Positions 15,922 to 25,043 of a DNA stretch of 64,000 nucleotides are shown in pieces. Positions within the stretch are counted from its first letter, which is position 1, and every line of letters begins with the position of its first letter. The notes below the pieces were generated by a model. The model had not been told where the DNA came from, ran no database searches, and saw only the letters and a list, made by a program, of their open reading frames with translations. The stretch lies in assembly GCF_900106925.1 (NCBI RefSeq), contig NZ_FNNZ01000003.1:1-64000 (forward strand), given 5' to 3'. Origin of the DNA: Thiocapsa roseopersicina. GTDB lineage: Bacteria > Pseudomonadota > Gammaproteobacteria > Chromatiales > Chromatiaceae. The translations under genes were made by a program, and so were the position numbers.

Positions 15922-17379
15922 ATGGCACGAATCCTTATCCTCGGGGCGGGCATTTCCGGGCATACGGTTGCCCGCTATCTCGGGAAATGGCTCGGCAAGT
16001 CGCATTCGATCACGGTCGTTTCGCCCAAACCGAAATGGAACTGGATCCCGTCCAACATCTGGGTCGGTGTTGGCGAGATGACCGAAAAGCAGGTGACCTT
16101 CGAGCTGGCGCCGATCTACAAGAAGCTCGGCGTCGATTTTCGCCAAGCGGGTGCCGTCTCGATCCATCCCGATGGCGGTGCAGAGCACACTGCCCCCTAT
16201 GTCACGATCGAGTACACGGATCCGGCCCGACTCGGCCAAACCGAGGCGATTGAATACGACTATCTGGTCAACGCGACCGGCCCCAAGTTGAACTTCGGTG
16301 CAACCCCGGGTCTCGGGCCGGACGGTGGCTACAGTCTCTCGGTCTGCACCCCGGAGCATGCGAAGGAAGCCAACGAGCATCTGCGGAAGATGATCGGGGA
16401 GATGAAGGCAGGCGCAACCAAGACCTTCGTTGTCGGGACCGGCCATGGCATGTGTACCTGCCAAGGGGCTGCCTTCGAATACATCTACAACGTCGATCAC
16501 GCGCTGCGCGAGTCGGGCGTGCGCGACAAGGCGCGGTTGGTCTGGATCAGCAACGAGTACGAGCTCGGCGACTTCGGGATGGGCGGCGTCCATATCCACC
16601 GCGGCGGCTACGTCACCAACGGCAAGGTCTTTGCCGAATCCCTGATGGTCGAGCGCGGCATGGAATGGATTACGCGGGCAGCCGTCTCCAAGGTCGAGCC
16701 CGGAAAGATCCATTACGAGATCCTCGACGGCAGTTTTCACGAGATCGATTTCGATTTCGCCATGCTGATCCCGCCGTTTGCCGGGCAACCCTTGAAGGCG
16801 TATGACAAATCGGGCGAGGACATCACCGCCAAGATCTTCGCCCCGAACGGCTTCATGAAAGTGGACGGCGATTACGAGCCGAAACCCTACGAGGATTGGG
16901 GTCCGCAGGACTGGCCGAAGACCTATCAGACCCCGCTGTACAAGAACATGTTCGCCGTCGGGATCGCCTTTGCGCCCCCGCATTTGATCAGCAAGCCCAT
17001 GAAGAGCGCCAACGGGACGCCGATCAACCCGACACCGCCACGTACGGGCATGCCGTCCGCGGCGATCGGCAAAGCCGTGGCCACAAGCATTCGGGACATG
17101 ATCAACGGTGCGGCCGCTCCCACCCAGACGGCGTCCATGGCCGAGATCGGTGCGGCCTGCGTGGCATCGACCGGATCGGACATCTTCAAAGGGACTGCAG
17201 CCACCATGACCGTGTTCCCGGTGGTGCCTGATTACGACAAGTACCCGGAATATGGTCGCGACATGGACCTGACCTTCGGCGAGATCGGTCTGGCGGGGCA
17301 TTGGATGAAATACATCCTGCACCACGTCTTCATCTATCAGGCGAAGCTCAGGCCCGGTTGGTCGATTCTGCCGGATTGA
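15922..17379 (+). CDS. sulfide:quinone oxidoreductase-type flavoprotein
   Basis: This 485-residue FAD-dependent protein is of the SQR/flavocytochrome c sulfide dehydrogenase family. It has an N-terminal dinucleotide fold (ILILGAGISGHT), WNWIPSNIWVGVG, a central YDYLVNATGPKL, and the AMLIPPFAGQP motif seen in SQRs. Candidate redox Cys residues are in SVCTPEH (about 142), MCTCQGA (about 177 and 179) and GAACVAS (about 413). The C-terminal end (HWMKYILHHVFIYQAKL) is amphipathic and may attach the enzyme to the membrane. It would oxidise sulfide to polysulfide or sulfur and reduce quinone. The SQR type cannot be fixed by eye. A 53-residue ORF follows 31 bp downstream and is probably co-transcribed. 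Confidence 0.8.
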   Translation: MARILILGAGISGHTVARYLGKWLGKSHSITVVSPKPKWNWIPSNIWVGVGEMTEKQVTFELAPIYKKLGVDFRQAGAVSIHPDGGAEHTAPYVTIEYTDPARLGQTEAIEYDYLVNATGPKLNFGATPGLGPDGGYSLSVCTPEHAKEANEHLRKMIGEMKAGATKTFVVGTGHGMCTCQGAAFEYIYNVDHALRESGVRDKARLVWISNEYELGDFGMGGVHIHRGGYVTNGKVFAESLMVERGMEWITRAAVSKVEPGKIHYEILDGSFHEIDFDFAMLIPPFAGQPLKAYDKSGEDITAKIFAPNGFMKVDGDYEPKPYEDWGPQDWPKTYQTPLYKNMFAVGIAFAPPHLISKPMKSANGTPINPTPPRTGMPSAAIGKAVATSIRDMINGAAAPTQTASMAEIGAACVASTGSDIFKGTAATMTVFPVVPDYDKYPEYGRDMDLTFGEIGLAGHWMKYILHHVFIYQAKLRPGWSILPD

Positions 17380-17410
17380 AACAAGCTCAAATCGTCGAGG
17401 AACAACGTCC

Positions 17411-17572
17411 ATGACCGCCAAGAACCGAGAGCCCTACCAACAGGCCTATTATCCGCCGGTGCCCACAGGCTTCACCCGTTACATGCGGACGTCGCTGGTG
17501 TGGCAGTTCTATCGCTTCATCGTCATCAATCTGAAGATTCTGAAGCTGATGATGAAGGCGCATACGCATTAG
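17411..17572 (+). CDS. 53-residue protein downstream of the SQR-like gene
   Basis: An ATG at 17411 opens a 54-codon frame ending in TAG, preceded by GAGGA about 10 bases upstream, a good ribosome site. The protein has a polar, Pro/Tyr-rich start (YQQAYYPPVPTGFTRYMR) and then a hydrophobic/amphipathic helix (SLVWQFYRFIVINLKILKLM) with a His-rich end (KAHTH). The spacing of 31 bp from the SQR-like stop codon suggests one transcript. It could be a membrane anchor or small subunit for that enzyme; this is inference. I know no family for it. Confidence 0.6.
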   Translation: MTAKNREPYQQAYYPPVPTGFTRYMRTSLVWQFYRFIVINLKILKLMMKAHTH

Positions 17573-17707
17573 AGACCGCGGGTGTCGAGCGCTTGCGCGC
17601 TTGGCTCTTATCACGCTCGAGAGCGATTTCGTCCGCTGCGGCCAAAGGCTCGCGGGCGGGCGCGATTTCCATTCGGGCCGGGGTTGGCGCCCGGCCGCGA
17701 CGGCGTC

Positions 17708-19174
17708 CTAGGGCGGATCACGTCTTGGGTTCTCCTGGTGCCTCGCCAGACCATACCGCTCGATCTTCGCACTGAGACCGACGCGCGAGAGACCGAGCTG
17801 CGCGGCGGTTTGTGATTTGTTCCAGCGATTGCGCTCGAGCGCCTCACCAAGCACGACGATCTCAAGTGCTTCGATGCGCGCCTTGAGGGTTTGGTCTTCG
17901 AGTGGCTCCGAAGCCGAGGGTTCGGACCGCGAGGCAGCGACGAGGATGCCGGGATCCAACAAGTCTGCTCCGAGCTCGTCGCCGTCGCACATGACCAGCA
18001 TCCGCTGGATCTCGTTCTGCAACTCCCGGACGTTTCCCGGCCAATGGTAGCGTTGGAGGCGATCGATCAGATCGTCGCTGAGTCCTGTTACGAGTTTTCC
18101 GAATGCTGCCACGGCCGCCTTGAGGTGATGACGGGCGAGCACCGGGATATCGGCCGGTCGCTCGCGCAGCGGGGGCAGGTGCAGGCGCACTGCGGCGAGC
18201 CGGTAATAGAGGTCCTCCCGGAAGCGGCCCTCACCGATTTCGGTCTCCAGCGATCGATTAGTGGCTGCGACCACGCGCACGTCGACCCGGCGCCGCCGGT
18301 TGCTCCCGAGAGGGCGCACCTCGCCTTCCTGCAGGACGCGCAGCAGCTTGACCTGAAAGGTTCGCGAGACCTCGCCGATCTCGTCGAGAAAGATGGTGCC
18401 GCCGTCGGCCTGTTCGAAGAGACCGATCCGGTCGTTCACGGCGCCCGTGAATGCTCCCTTCTTGTGGCCGAACAGCTCGCTCTCGAGGAGCTGATCCGGC
18501 ATGGCGCCGCAGTTCTCGGCGACGAAGGGCTTGTCGGCACGGTGGCTGTTGTAATGCAGGGCGCGGGCGAACAGCTCTTTGCCGGTGCCGGACTCGCCGG
18601 TCAACAGCACGGGGATGTCGTAGGGCGCCACACGCTCGACCAGGTCGCATACCGCATCGAGCGGACCGCCGCGGCTGCGCACGATGGCGTCGAGCCGAAA
18701 GGTCCGCTTGAGGCGGGCGCGCTGTTCGGCGAGTCGCTGTTCCAGGGTCGCGGCGGTAAGCCGGGTTTCGAGCGAGAGCAGTGCATGCTCGCGTTGAAGC
18801 CGATACAGATGGCAGGCGTTCCCGACGGTCAGCAGGAGCGTGTCCGGGTGCCAGGGCTTGGTGATGTACTGATAGATGCCGGCGCGGTTGATGCCGTCGA
18901 TGATGTCGCCCGGATCCGTGTAGCCCGAGATGATGATGCGTACGACATCCGGCCAACGCTCCCGGACCCGTGCGAGAAACTCCACCCCGGTGGTCTCGGG
19001 CATCCGTTGATCGGTGACGACGACCTGGACCCATTCCTCCGCGAGGATCTCCTCGGCGGCGGAGGCACTGGTCGCCGTCAGCACCTCGAAGGACTCGTCG
19101 AGCGTCCGGGTCAGGGTCTCCAGCGACAGCGGCTCGTCGTCGACCAGGAGGACGGTCGGTCGGCTGGGGCTCAT
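17708..19174 (-). CDS. hupR: sigma-54-dependent hydrogenase response regulator HupR
   Basis: This 488-residue NtrC-type regulator has three parts. The receiver domain (about 1-125) has its phosphorylatable Asp at about 55 in [13 protein letters not shown] and the DDE pocket. The AAA+ domain (about 165-400) has Walker A GESGTGKE, the sigma-54 contact loop GAFTGA and Walker [11 protein letters not shown]-terminal Fis-type HTH follows ([20 protein letters not shown]). It resembles HupR/HoxA, which activate hydrogenase genes with sigma-54. The context agrees: hupSLCDHI lies upstream on the same strand, separated by an MscK-like gene, and a sigma-54-type promoter is in front of hupS. No cognate kinase (HupT) or H2 sensor (HupUV) is in the window. 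The ATG at 19174 gives the standard receiver start. Confidence 0.88.
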   Translation of the reverse strand: MSPSRPTVLLVDDEPLSLETLTRTLDESFEVLTATSASAAEEILAEEWVQVVVTDQRMPETTGVEFLARVRERWPDVVRIIISGYTDPGDIIDGINRAGIYQYITKPWHPDTLLLTVGNACHLYRLQREHALLSLETRLTAATLEQRLAEQRARLKRTFRLDAIVRSRGGPLDAVCDLVERVAPYDIPVLLTGESGTGKELFARALHYNSHRADKPFVAENCGAMPDQLLESELFGHKKGAFTGAVNDRIGLFEQADGGTIFLDEIGEVSRTFQVKLLRVLQEGEVRPLGSNRRRRVDVRVVAATNRSLETEIGEGRFREDLYYRLAAVRLHLPPLRERPADIPVLARHHLKAAVAAFGKLVTGLSDDLIDRLQRYHWPGNVRELQNEIQRMLVMCDGDELGADLLDPGILVAASRSEPSASEPLEDQTLKARIEALEIVVLGEALERNRWNKSQTAAQLGLSRVGLSAKIERYGLARHQENPRRDPP

Positions 19175-19298
19175 GCGGGGGTCTCGGGTGTGGGCATCGC
19201 TTGCGTGCGGGATTCGGTCTCGATGGGATATCGCCTGTTTGCCGATTTGAACCGCATAGACAGGATGGGCGCAAGGCTTCGCGCGTCGCGATCGCGCA

Positions 19299-22200
19299 TC
19301 ATGGATGTCCCGGTGCAGCCGAGCCGGGGGCGTCTCCGGGGCGGACCGCATCCGCCGATGGGCCGTGATCATCGGCTGCGCCGTCGCGCAGGCGGATGTC
19401 GCGTCGCGGCAGGCCGATCGGAATGCCGGCGGCCCGCAACCGGTTGTCGATGGCGTTGATGATCTCGCCGCGGATCAGCATCCGGTCCGCCATCGCCGGC
19501 AAGAAGAAGCGCACCATCAAATCCAGCCCGCGCTCGCCGAACGCGTGCACCATGACAGTGGGTGCCGGGTCCGTCATCACACGCGGATCCTCCGAGACCA
19601 CCGCATCGAGGATGCGCAATGCCGTCTCGGTATCGCTGCCGTACTCGATGCTGACCAGAATCTCGCCGCGGTTGATCTGATCGGACAGGGTCCAGTTGAT
19701 GACCTCGCCGGTGATCAGCTCCTTGTTTGGCACCAGCAGCTCGCGCTGATCCCAGGTGCGGATGGTGGTCGCGCGAATCTCGATGCGGGTGACCACGCCG
19801 CTTTGTTCGCCGATGGTGACGGTATCGCCCACCCGCACCGGCCGCTCGAACAGGATGATGAGCCCGCTGATGAAGTTGGCGACGATCTCCTGCAGGCCGA
19901 AGCCGATGCCCACGCCGAGCGCCGCGACCAGCCATTGGATTTGTTGCCAGGAGAGCCCGAGGCGCCCGGCGATCATCAGCACGGCGACCGCGGTCATGGC
20001 GTAGCCGCTCAGGGCGATGATCGTGTAGCGCCCGCCGGCGCTGATGCCGGTGTTCTTCAGCAGCAGAATCTCGAGCAGGGCCGGCAGGTGACGCACGGCG
20101 ATGACGGTCACCGTGACGATCACCAGGATGCTGGCCAGATCCGCCAAGGTGATCGGCAAGGAGCGGGCAACACCGTCCACCGTCGTGCCGGTGCTCCACA
20201 AGGTGATTCGCTCGAGCACGTTCAGTGCGGGCAGCACGTCGGACCAGAGGATCCAGAGACCCACTCCGGCGCCCACCGCAATCAGTGCGTTCAACAGCTT
20301 GCGGGTCTCGCTGTCCAGGGCGACCAAGTCGACCGGCTGATCGTCCGCGGCGGGGTCCGAATCCGGCTTCGGCGACATGCCGCCCTCGCCGGATTCAGCC
20401 TCGGCCTTCTGCTGCGCCTCCCGGCGGTTTCGGCGTTCTGCCGCCTGGCGCAGCGCGAGCTGTCGGCGGGTCACCAGCAGCCAGCGCACGATGGATTGAT
20501 GCAGCACGACCAGGCCGAGCAGCAGCCAGAACTGCTCGAACCAGACATAGAAGAGTGTGGCCGCCGTGTATTGGAATCCGGCAAGCGTCAGCACGGCCGC
20601 AGCCAAGGGCACCGAGATGGCCAGTGGATACCAGAGGTAACGCAGCTTCTCGGCGAGGCCCTCGGGCGCGTCGGCGAGTGCGTCCCGGACCACCCCGCGG
20701 CGCGGATGCAGGCTGATGGCCAGTAGGATCGCGCTGCCCAGGGTGACGGCGGTCAATGCCAGTCGCCCGAGGGTCGCGGCCTGAACCTCGCCGAGCGGTC
20801 CGACCAGTGCGGCGATGAAGCCCAGCGGGATCAGCACCCAGATGGCCGTATCCAGAGCACGCGCCAACCCCTGGATCGTCTTGCTGCGCCATCGAAAGTG
20901 CCGCTCCGCCAAGCCGCCCTTCATGCACAGGAGACGGAAGGCGCGCAGGTAATAAAGCCCTGGTGCGATGAGCAAGAGTGCGTCCCCCACCCGATAGGGA
21001 AAGGGGTTCGAGGTCGCTGTGTCGATCAGGACCAACCCGAGCACGGCCAGCAGCAACGGCGCCGGTGCCGCCAGCACGAGCGTGAGTCCGATCGCCCGGA
21101 GTGTATAGCCGAAGCGGTCTGTACTGGCTCGGAGCAGGGGCGCGGCGGTCGCGCGGATACGCCGTCGCAAACCCCGATCGACGGCGAGCAGCAGGGCGAC
21201 CGCGAGCAGACCGAGCCACAAGATCCAGGTACCGGCGATACCGGTGCCCAGCGTTTGGAGGACGAGGAGCCAGTTGGAGGGTCGGATCAGATCACCGATG
21301 ATCTCCGGCAGCGCGGCGAAGCTCTGCTGGGTGATCGGCACATGGCTGCGCATCCACAACAGATGCTCGGCCAGAAACTCTCGGTACTCCAGGGCCAGGG
21401 CGTGCAGCTTGTCGGCCGCGAGATCGAGCTCGGCCAGGGCGCGCAGCTGCCGCTCCCCGCCCGTGATCGCGCGCTCCAGCAGGTCGATCCGGCGGGCGAC
21501 CTGCTCGTCCAACTGTCTCTTCAGTGTCGTTCCGGCTCCCGGTTCCGCGGGTTGAGTGTCGGCGGCGGTGCGGGTCGCTTCGCCGTTGTCCAGTGCGAGC
21601 AGCTCCTCGCGCCAGCTCAGGATGGCGAGCGTCGCCTCGGCCGTAGCGTTCGCTCGCTCCGCGGCTTGCCGACGCAGCTCACGCGTATCCGGGAGCCGGT
21701 CGCGCTGATCGAGCAGAACGCGGCCCAGGGCTTGGTTCAAGCCTGCGGCGGCGATGCGCTGGCGGTCGTTGGCGAGGTCCTGCGTGAGCACCGTGGTGGC
21801 GGACAGGGTCTCCGCGCGGGCCGCCTCCGCCTCTTCGGTGCCATGGTTGATCACGCCGATGGCCTCGGCGAGCGCTGCGTTTGCCTGCGCCAGCTCGCGT
21901 ACCCGCGGGTGGGCATCGGCGGCGGCCGCCTTCGCGGCCTCGGTGGCGACCAGGACGCGCTCGGACTCGGCGCGACGCAACCGCTCCTCCTCGGCCTGCA
22001 GTCGAGCCTGGCGCGCCAGCGCACGGTCCAAGGCGAGCCGTGCCTCGTCGCGCTGTGCCAAGGCCAGCTCACGGCGTGCATCGGCGCCCGCCAGTCGCTG
22101 CTCCAGCACCTGCGTCTCGACCTGCAGCAGGCTGCGCTGGCTCTCCAGCAGCCAGCGTCGGGCGCGTGCTTCAAGGCCGTCGGAGCCGATGGCCAGGGCG

Positions 22201-22841
22201 CCGGCCAGCTCGTCGTCCAGGTCCAGCGTGCGTTGGCGCAGCTCGGCGAGCTCTCGGCGCCAGAGCGGCAGTGCGTCGCGCGTCTCCTCGAGTCCCTGCT
22301 CCAGAGCGGTCAGCCGATCTTCCAAGGCCGCAGCGGCTGCCGCTTCTCGGGCCAGCATGCTTTGCACCGCGGCCGGGTCGGTCCCGGCGGGTAGATCGAG
22401 CGGTTCCTCGGCGAGCGGTGTGTCAGCACTCAGACGTGCGCGGATGGCTGCGGTCTGCCCCGGTGCCTCTGCAAGCGTCTCGCGCAGGTCGGCCAACGCG
22501 CCTTTGGCTTCGGCCAGCGCGGCGAGGTTGTCGAGCACGCGTCGATACTGGCCCGTGAGCCGCTCTCGCGCCTCCTCGGAGAGCTCGGGAGCGCCTTCGA
22601 TCCGGGCGATGCTTGCGGCGACGTCGTCGCGGTCCAGTCCCGAGCCGGATGACACATCGGCATTCGCGGTAGACGGCGCTGCGGATTGAACCGCAGGAGC
22701 ACCGATCGCCAGGAGCAGGGTCAGCGCGACTGCACGCAGGTCGGGGCGCCTGACGGTGGGAGTGGGTCGCGCACGGGGTTGTGGGCCGCTGCCGGCCATG
22801 ACGGACGCGCTTGCGCGAGATGTCGCGGGTCGTTGGGTCAT
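19299..22841 (-). CDS. large MscK/MscM-like mechanosensitive channel
   Basis: This 1180-residue protein is of the KefA/MscK type. After an N-terminal signal or anchor (VALTLLLAIGAPAVQSA) comes a long periplasmic Ala/Arg/Glu-rich coiled coil (about 70-500), then about eight or more membrane helices (about 540-990), then an MscS pore and beta domain (LVAALGVGIGFGLQEIVANFISGLIILFERPVRVGD split over about 1000-1040, then IGEQSGVVTRIEIRATTIRT). It would open on membrane tension and release solutes during hypo-osmotic shock. Unusually, it sits between hupI and hupR on the same strand, inside what would otherwise be a continuous hydrogenase cluster. It has its own 386-bp upstream gap with a large inverted repeat, so it need not be co-transcribed with hup. 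Confidence 0.9.
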   Translation of the reverse strand: MTQRPATSRASASVMAGSGPQPRARPTPTVRRPDLRAVALTLLLAIGAPAVQSAAPSTANADVSSGSGLDRDDVAASIARIEGAPELSEEARERLTGQYRRVLDNLAALAEAKGALADLRETLAEAPGQTAAIRARLSADTPLAEEPLDLPAGTDPAAVQSMLAREAAAAAALEDRLTALEQGLEETRDALPLWRRELAELRQRTLDLDDELAGALAIGSDGLEARARRWLLESQRSLLQVETQVLEQRLAGADARRELALAQRDEARLALDRALARQARLQAEEERLRRAESERVLVATEAAKAAAADAHPRVRELAQANAALAEAIGVINHGTEEAEAARAETLSATTVLTQDLANDRQRIAAAGLNQALGRVLLDQRDRLPDTRELRRQAAERANATAEATLAILSWREELLALDNGEATRTAADTQPAEPGAGTTLKRQLDEQVARRIDLLERAITGGERQLRALAELDLAADKLHALALEYREFLAEHLLWMRSHVPITQQSFAALPEIIGDLIRPSNWLLVLQTLGTGIAGTWILWLGLLAVALLLAVDRGLRRRIRATAAPLLRASTDRFGYTLRAIGLTLVLAAPAPLLLAVLGLVLIDTATSNPFPYRVGDALLLIAPGLYYLRAFRLLCMKGGLAERHFRWRSKTIQGLARALDTAIWVLIPLGFIAALVGPLGEVQAATLGRLALTAVTLGSAILLAISLHPRRGVVRDALADAPEGLAEKLRYLWYPLAISVPLAAAVLTLAGFQYTAATLFYVWFEQFWLLLGLVVLHQSIVRWLLVTRRQLALRQAAERRNRREAQQKAEAESGEGGMSPKPDSDPAADDQPVDLVALDSETRKLLNALIAVGAGVGLWILWSDVLPALNVLERITLWSTGTTVDGVARSLPITLADLASILVIVTVTVIAVRHLPALLEILLLKNTGISAGGRYTIIALSGYAMTAVAVLMIAGRLGLSWQQIQWLVAALGVGIGFGLQEIVANFISGLIILFERPVRVGDTVTIGEQSGVVTRIEIRATTIRTWDQRELLVPNKELITGEVINWTLSDQINRGEILVSIEYGSDTETALRILDAVVSEDPRVMTDPAPTVMVHAFGERGLDLMVRFFLPAMADRMLIRGEIINAIDNRLRAAGIPIGLPRRDIRLRDGAADDHGPSADAVRPGDAPGSAAPGHP

Positions 22842-23078
22842 GACGTGCAGAAGCGCCGTCCAGTCGGCTTCGGATCGATGGCGAGCGGCGGCTCACGCGT
22901 GTCGAGCCGCACGTCTCGGGTCGCGGGTCCGTCGTTCCGGGCCTGCGTCCCTGCCTGTTAAACCTCCGGGTGATTATCCCGGATCCGGCAGGCGAGCGCC
23001 TCTTGAATGCGGCGACACGGCCGTGCACGACAGGCGGGTTGAAACGCCCGTGGATCCTTCAACCTGAAAAGAGTAGTT

Positions 23079-23209
23079 GAACCGCAAAGGCGCAAAGGAC
23101 GCAAAGGCTTTCAATGCCTTGCTTCAATGCCGCCATTCACCCAAAGGGTGAACGTCATTCGCATTACAAATTCTTGTTTTTCTTTGCGTCCTTTGCGCCT
23201 TTGCGGTTC
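23079..23209. repeat. long perfect inverted repeat between hupI and the mscK-like gene
   Basis: Two 28-bp arms (23079-23106 and 23182-23209) are exact reverse complements, built from GCAAAGG-type units (GAACCGCAAAGGCGCAAAGG at the left end). The 75-bp interval contains a small hairpin (TTCACCC, AAA, GGGTGAA). The element lies just past the hupI stop and may form a very stable RNA structure. The rest of the gap 22842-23227 shows no gene. Confidence 0.7.
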
Positions 23210-23227
23210 GAAATGCCGGATTTAGGT

Positions 23228-23491
23228 TCAGGGCTGGTGAGGCCGATCCGTTGACGCGAGGGTCTCGCTGGAGCGCAAGAAGCTGGATTTATCGCTGTCG
23301 CAACGCGGACAGCGCCAGTTGTCGGGGAGGTCGTCGAAGGCGGTGTCGGGCCGCACCTGCCCGATGGGATCTCCCTCGGCAGGGTCGTAGAGGTACCAGC
23401 AGATACGGCATTCCATGCGTGAATCGGCGGGCCGTGCGCCGGTATCGACGGGGTCCTCATCCGGTCCGTCGACACCCGTGCTCGGGTTCAA
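23228..23491 (-). CDS. hupI: hydrogenase-associated rubredoxin HupI
   Basis: This 87-residue protein has a rubredoxin fold with two Cys pairs, MECRICWYLYDPAEGD and NWRCPRCDSDKS, and the central DTAFDDLPDNW. HupI-type rubredoxins are needed for maturation of uptake hydrogenases under oxygen. It is the last gene of the hupSLCDHI run. The proposed start is a TTG at 23491 overlapping the hupH stop (TTGA-type overlap), which leaves about 25 residues before the first Cys pair, a normal length for HupI; the ATG at 23416 begins directly at MECRIC and is an alternative. Confidence 0.85.
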   Translation of the reverse strand: MNPSTGVDGPDEDPVDTGARPADSRMECRICWYLYDPAEGDPIGQVRPDTAFDDLPDNWRCPRCDSDKSSFLRSSETLASTDRPHQP

Positions 23492-24348
23492 CCCAATGCC
23501 TCGAGAATCTCCGCCAGCCGGTCGCGGCTGTCGTCGATGTCCTCCTGTGCGGCCAGTGCCGCGATCGGGACATCCGTGACCTCGAGCGTGCTCAGGATGA
23601 GACGATCATCCGAGTTGAAGTGTTGTACCCACCAGACCTGCCGAATGCCGCCGGCGACGATCCGGCAGCTGCCGTAGCCGCGCGAGAGGATGGTCGCGCG
23701 CCCCCGGCCGAGGCGCTCGTCGAGATAGGCGTGATCCTGCTCCGTCATGGGAAGCAGGGTCAGATTGATGATGTGGGCCGGGGTGCCGGGACGCCATTCG
23801 GCGACCTTGGCCTCGATCTCGGCGATCAGCGCCGGGGCGTTCATGACACCGTCCGGGAGATCCCCGACGGGTCCGATCGTCTCGGTCGTGCCGAGAAAGG
23901 CGGTGTCCCTCACGAAGCTCGGGATCTCGGCTACCTCGATCAGCTCGCGGCCCGCACCGCTGTCAGATGCGGGGACGTGCAGCCGCCAGACTCCGGCCAG
24001 GCGGGTCTCCTGCGCGCGGGTGTCCTCCACACCCTGTTGAATGACACTGACCTCGCCCTCGCCGAGGGTCTGGTCGACAAGCTGGCGATCGAGGGTGTCG
24101 AGCGGGCCCAGATCCAGGATATCCGCCGGCTGGCCAACGCGATGCTCTGCGAGCACGTCGTGCAGGCGCCGCAGCAGATCAAGTCCGGCAGCGCAGTCCT
24201 CCAGCTCCTCCGGCTCGGGCAGTAGTGGGGCTTGATAAGTCGCCATGCCTTTCGGCATCGAGAGATAGTCGGGGCCTTCCTCGACCACGACGCTGAAGGG
24301 CGTACCCGGCATCCGCCGTGTCTCCGTGAGGTCTCTTGGTATCGTCAT
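23488..24348 (-). CDS. hupH: hydrogenase expression/maturation protein HupH
   Basis: This 286-residue protein is of the HupH/HyaF family, accessory proteins for [NiFe] hydrogenase assembly or expression. Family parts seen are the N-terminal MPKGMATYQAP, the middle ETRLAGVWRLHV and EVAEIPSFVRD, and the C-terminal SRGYGSCRIVAGGIRQVWWV with HFNSDDRLILSTLEVTDVP. The start ATG at 24348 overlaps the hupD stop, and the stop overlaps the hupI start, so the genes are translationally coupled. It is cytoplasmic. Confidence 0.92.
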   Translation of the reverse strand: MTIPRDLTETRRMPGTPFSVVVEEGPDYLSMPKGMATYQAPLLPEPEELEDCAAGLDLLRRLHDVLAEHRVGQPADILDLGPLDTLDRQLVDQTLGEGEVSVIQQGVEDTRAQETRLAGVWRLHVPASDSGAGRELIEVAEIPSFVRDTAFLGTTETIGPVGDLPDGVMNAPALIAEIEAKVAEWRPGTPAHIINLTLLPMTEQDHAYLDERLGRGRATILSRGYGSCRIVAGGIRQVWWVQHFNSDDRLILSTLEVTDVPIAALAAQEDIDDSRDRLAEILEALG

Positions 24349-25043
24349 GCTCGCTCTCCGCGGTGGATCGCCCGGCCGGACAGGCTCGCCAGGAAGCGTT
24401 CGTCGCCGATGCGGCAGGCGACCTCCGGTGCCGGTCGGCCGGCTTCGTAGGCGTTCAGTGCAAGGGATGGATGGGGCAGATCATGGGTGTCGACGCTCGA
24501 ATCGCTGCGCGGCTGCGCGACGACACCGAACTGCGCCAGATACTCCAACGCCATCGCGATCGCCGGGGCGATCCGCGCCTTGACCTCCGGGCGCAGGCTG
24601 CCGCCGAAGTCGTCCAGCTCGACCGGCTGCACGCCGATCAGGAGCAGATGCTCCGGGTAGTCGCCGAGCATGGCCGCAAGCGCGAGCACCTCCTGGAAGC
24701 CGGTCTGGTGCAGGCTCATCTTCTTGGCGCCGAGGAACCGCGGCACCTCGTCGCCCTCGACCCGCTTCATGGCGCCGGGCGGCAGGCCGTAATCGACCGC
24801 GTCGAAAACCACCAGCACATCGGCCGTGCGCACCCGGTCGACCAGATAGATCCCCTGGGTCCCGCCGTCGAGCAGCTGCACGTTGGACGACATCACCCAG
24901 TCGCGTTGCATCGCCTCCACCGCGCGCACGCCGAAGCCTTCGTCGGCCCAGAGGAGGTTGCCGATACCCAGGACGAGGATGGCCGGATCGGTTCCCATCG
25001 GAGCGGGTCGGATGGAAATCGGTCGGATCGAACCGGGACTCAT
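24345..25043 (-). CDS. hupD: [NiFe] hydrogenase maturation endopeptidase HupD
   Basis: This protease removes the C-terminal tail of the large subunit after nickel insertion. It has LGIGNLLWADEGFG with the Ni-binding Glu, VVFDAVDYG with the second ligand Asp, and KKMSLHQTGFQEVL with the His. At 232 residues it is longer than the usual about 160-210, having a 40-50 residue C-terminal extension. The ATG at 25043 overlaps the hupC stop as ATGA, which supports this start over the ATG at 24998. The substrate is HupL, whose tail after DPCLACATH is present. Confidence 0.92.
   Translation of the reverse strand: MSPGSIRPISIRPAPMGTDPAILVLGIGNLLWADEGFGVRAVEAMQRDWVMSSNVQLLDGGTQGIYLVDRVRTADVLVVFDAVDYGLPPGAMKRVEGDEVPRFLGAKKMSLHQTGFQEVLALAAMLGDYPEHLLLIGVQPVELDDFGGSLRPEVKARIAPAIAMALEYLAQFGVVAQPRSDSSVDTHDLPHPSLALNAYEAGRPAPEVACRIGDERFLASLSGRAIHRGERA

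Noticed and set aside
23164-23475. Minus-strand frame ending in a Lys-rich tail over the inverted repeat
   Set aside because: The HupI rubredoxin frame in the same region has clear CXXC motifs; the Lys-rich tail is translated repeat.
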